Assembly (NCBI GenBank): GCA_045598345.1
Contig: JAZLLX010000093.1
Coordinates: forward strand, 1 to 64,000
Source: Phascolarctobacterium_B sp045598345
GTDB lineage: Bacteria > Bacillota > Negativicutes > Acidaminococcales > Acidaminococcaceae
Length of the DNA stretch: 64,000 bases
Direction of reading: 5' to 3'
Position 1 is the stretch's first letter. The DNA itself is not shown here. More model-generated notes on the stretch are below. The model was not told the DNA's origin. It saw nothing but the letters and a program-made list of their open reading frames with translations, and made no database searches.

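Noticed and set aside
7904..63300. Many long plus-strand open frames opposite the adhesin gene, up to about 340 codons
   Set aside because: They follow from the codon bias and repeats of the minus-strand gene, consist of L/V/P/S-rich or I/T/N-rich filler, lack ribosome sites and match no family.
17109..63539. Non-ribosomal peptide or polyketide megasynthase as an explanation for the very long frame
   Set aside because: No condensation, adenylation, carrier or ketosynthase motifs; the text is simple T/N/G/I/L repeat with an outer-membrane barrel at its end.
63993..63995. TTG as start codon of the adhesin
   Set aside because: The frame continues upstream to the window edge, no ribosome site or signal peptide follows, and the residues fit the middle of a repeat.

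Overview
The window suggests a diderm Firmicute of the Negativicutes type (inference). Two things point there together. One is a Firmicutes-style nusA-ylxQ-infB-rbfA-nrnA gene string that ends in a DHH-family nanoRNase. The other is a very large type Va autotransporter whose C-terminal beta-barrel ends in phenylalanine, which requires an outer membrane. Every gene I can support lies on the minus strand, so transcription runs from high to low coordinates.

Positions 1-6310 hold a compact translation and transcription operon, in transcription order nusA, ylxQ, a small IF2_N-like lysine/alanine-repeat protein, infB, rbfA and nrnA. Junctions are tight: ATGA overlaps at nusA/ylxQ and rbfA/nrnA, and an rbfA Shine-Dalgarno that contains the infB stop. 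The usual rimP (before nusA) and ylxR (between nusA and ylxQ) are absent. An extended -10 promoter candidate lies just before nusA. Upstream of it is a 23S rRNA m5U methyltransferase (rlmD type) whose promoter-like sequence sits so close to its ATG that the message may be leaderless. A 17-bp-stem intrinsic terminator at about 7801-7855 separates rlmD from the next gene upstream.

Positions 7899-64000, about 88% of the window, are one uninterrupted reading frame that is still open at the window edge: at least 18,699 codons of a giant surface adhesin. From the C-terminus backwards it has a 271-residue autotransporter barrel, an alpha-helical linker, a six-copy DPV proline linker, a stalk of about 1,600 residues that includes a six-copy 42-44 residue repeat, a block of about 1,059 residues of acidic GDVTGG-type repeats, and then more than 15,600 residues of beta-helix-like repeats. 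That last part is strictly ordered. Two cassette types, A (GFTLADIIQNK type, preceded by a GW motif) and B (GYTLAQIIQNN type), alternate without exception through 16 markers, giving an ABAB higher-order repeat with a mean dimer of about 5.8 kb.

The most novel items are this higher-order repeat with its N-to-C length gradient and non-random module features (an EF-hand-like insertion, a shared insertion in the first and last A modules), and the IF2_N/histone-H1-like protein next to infB, whose product also carries an unusual N/Q/R-rich linker. The N-terminus and signal peptide of the adhesin lie beyond position 64000 and cannot be assessed.
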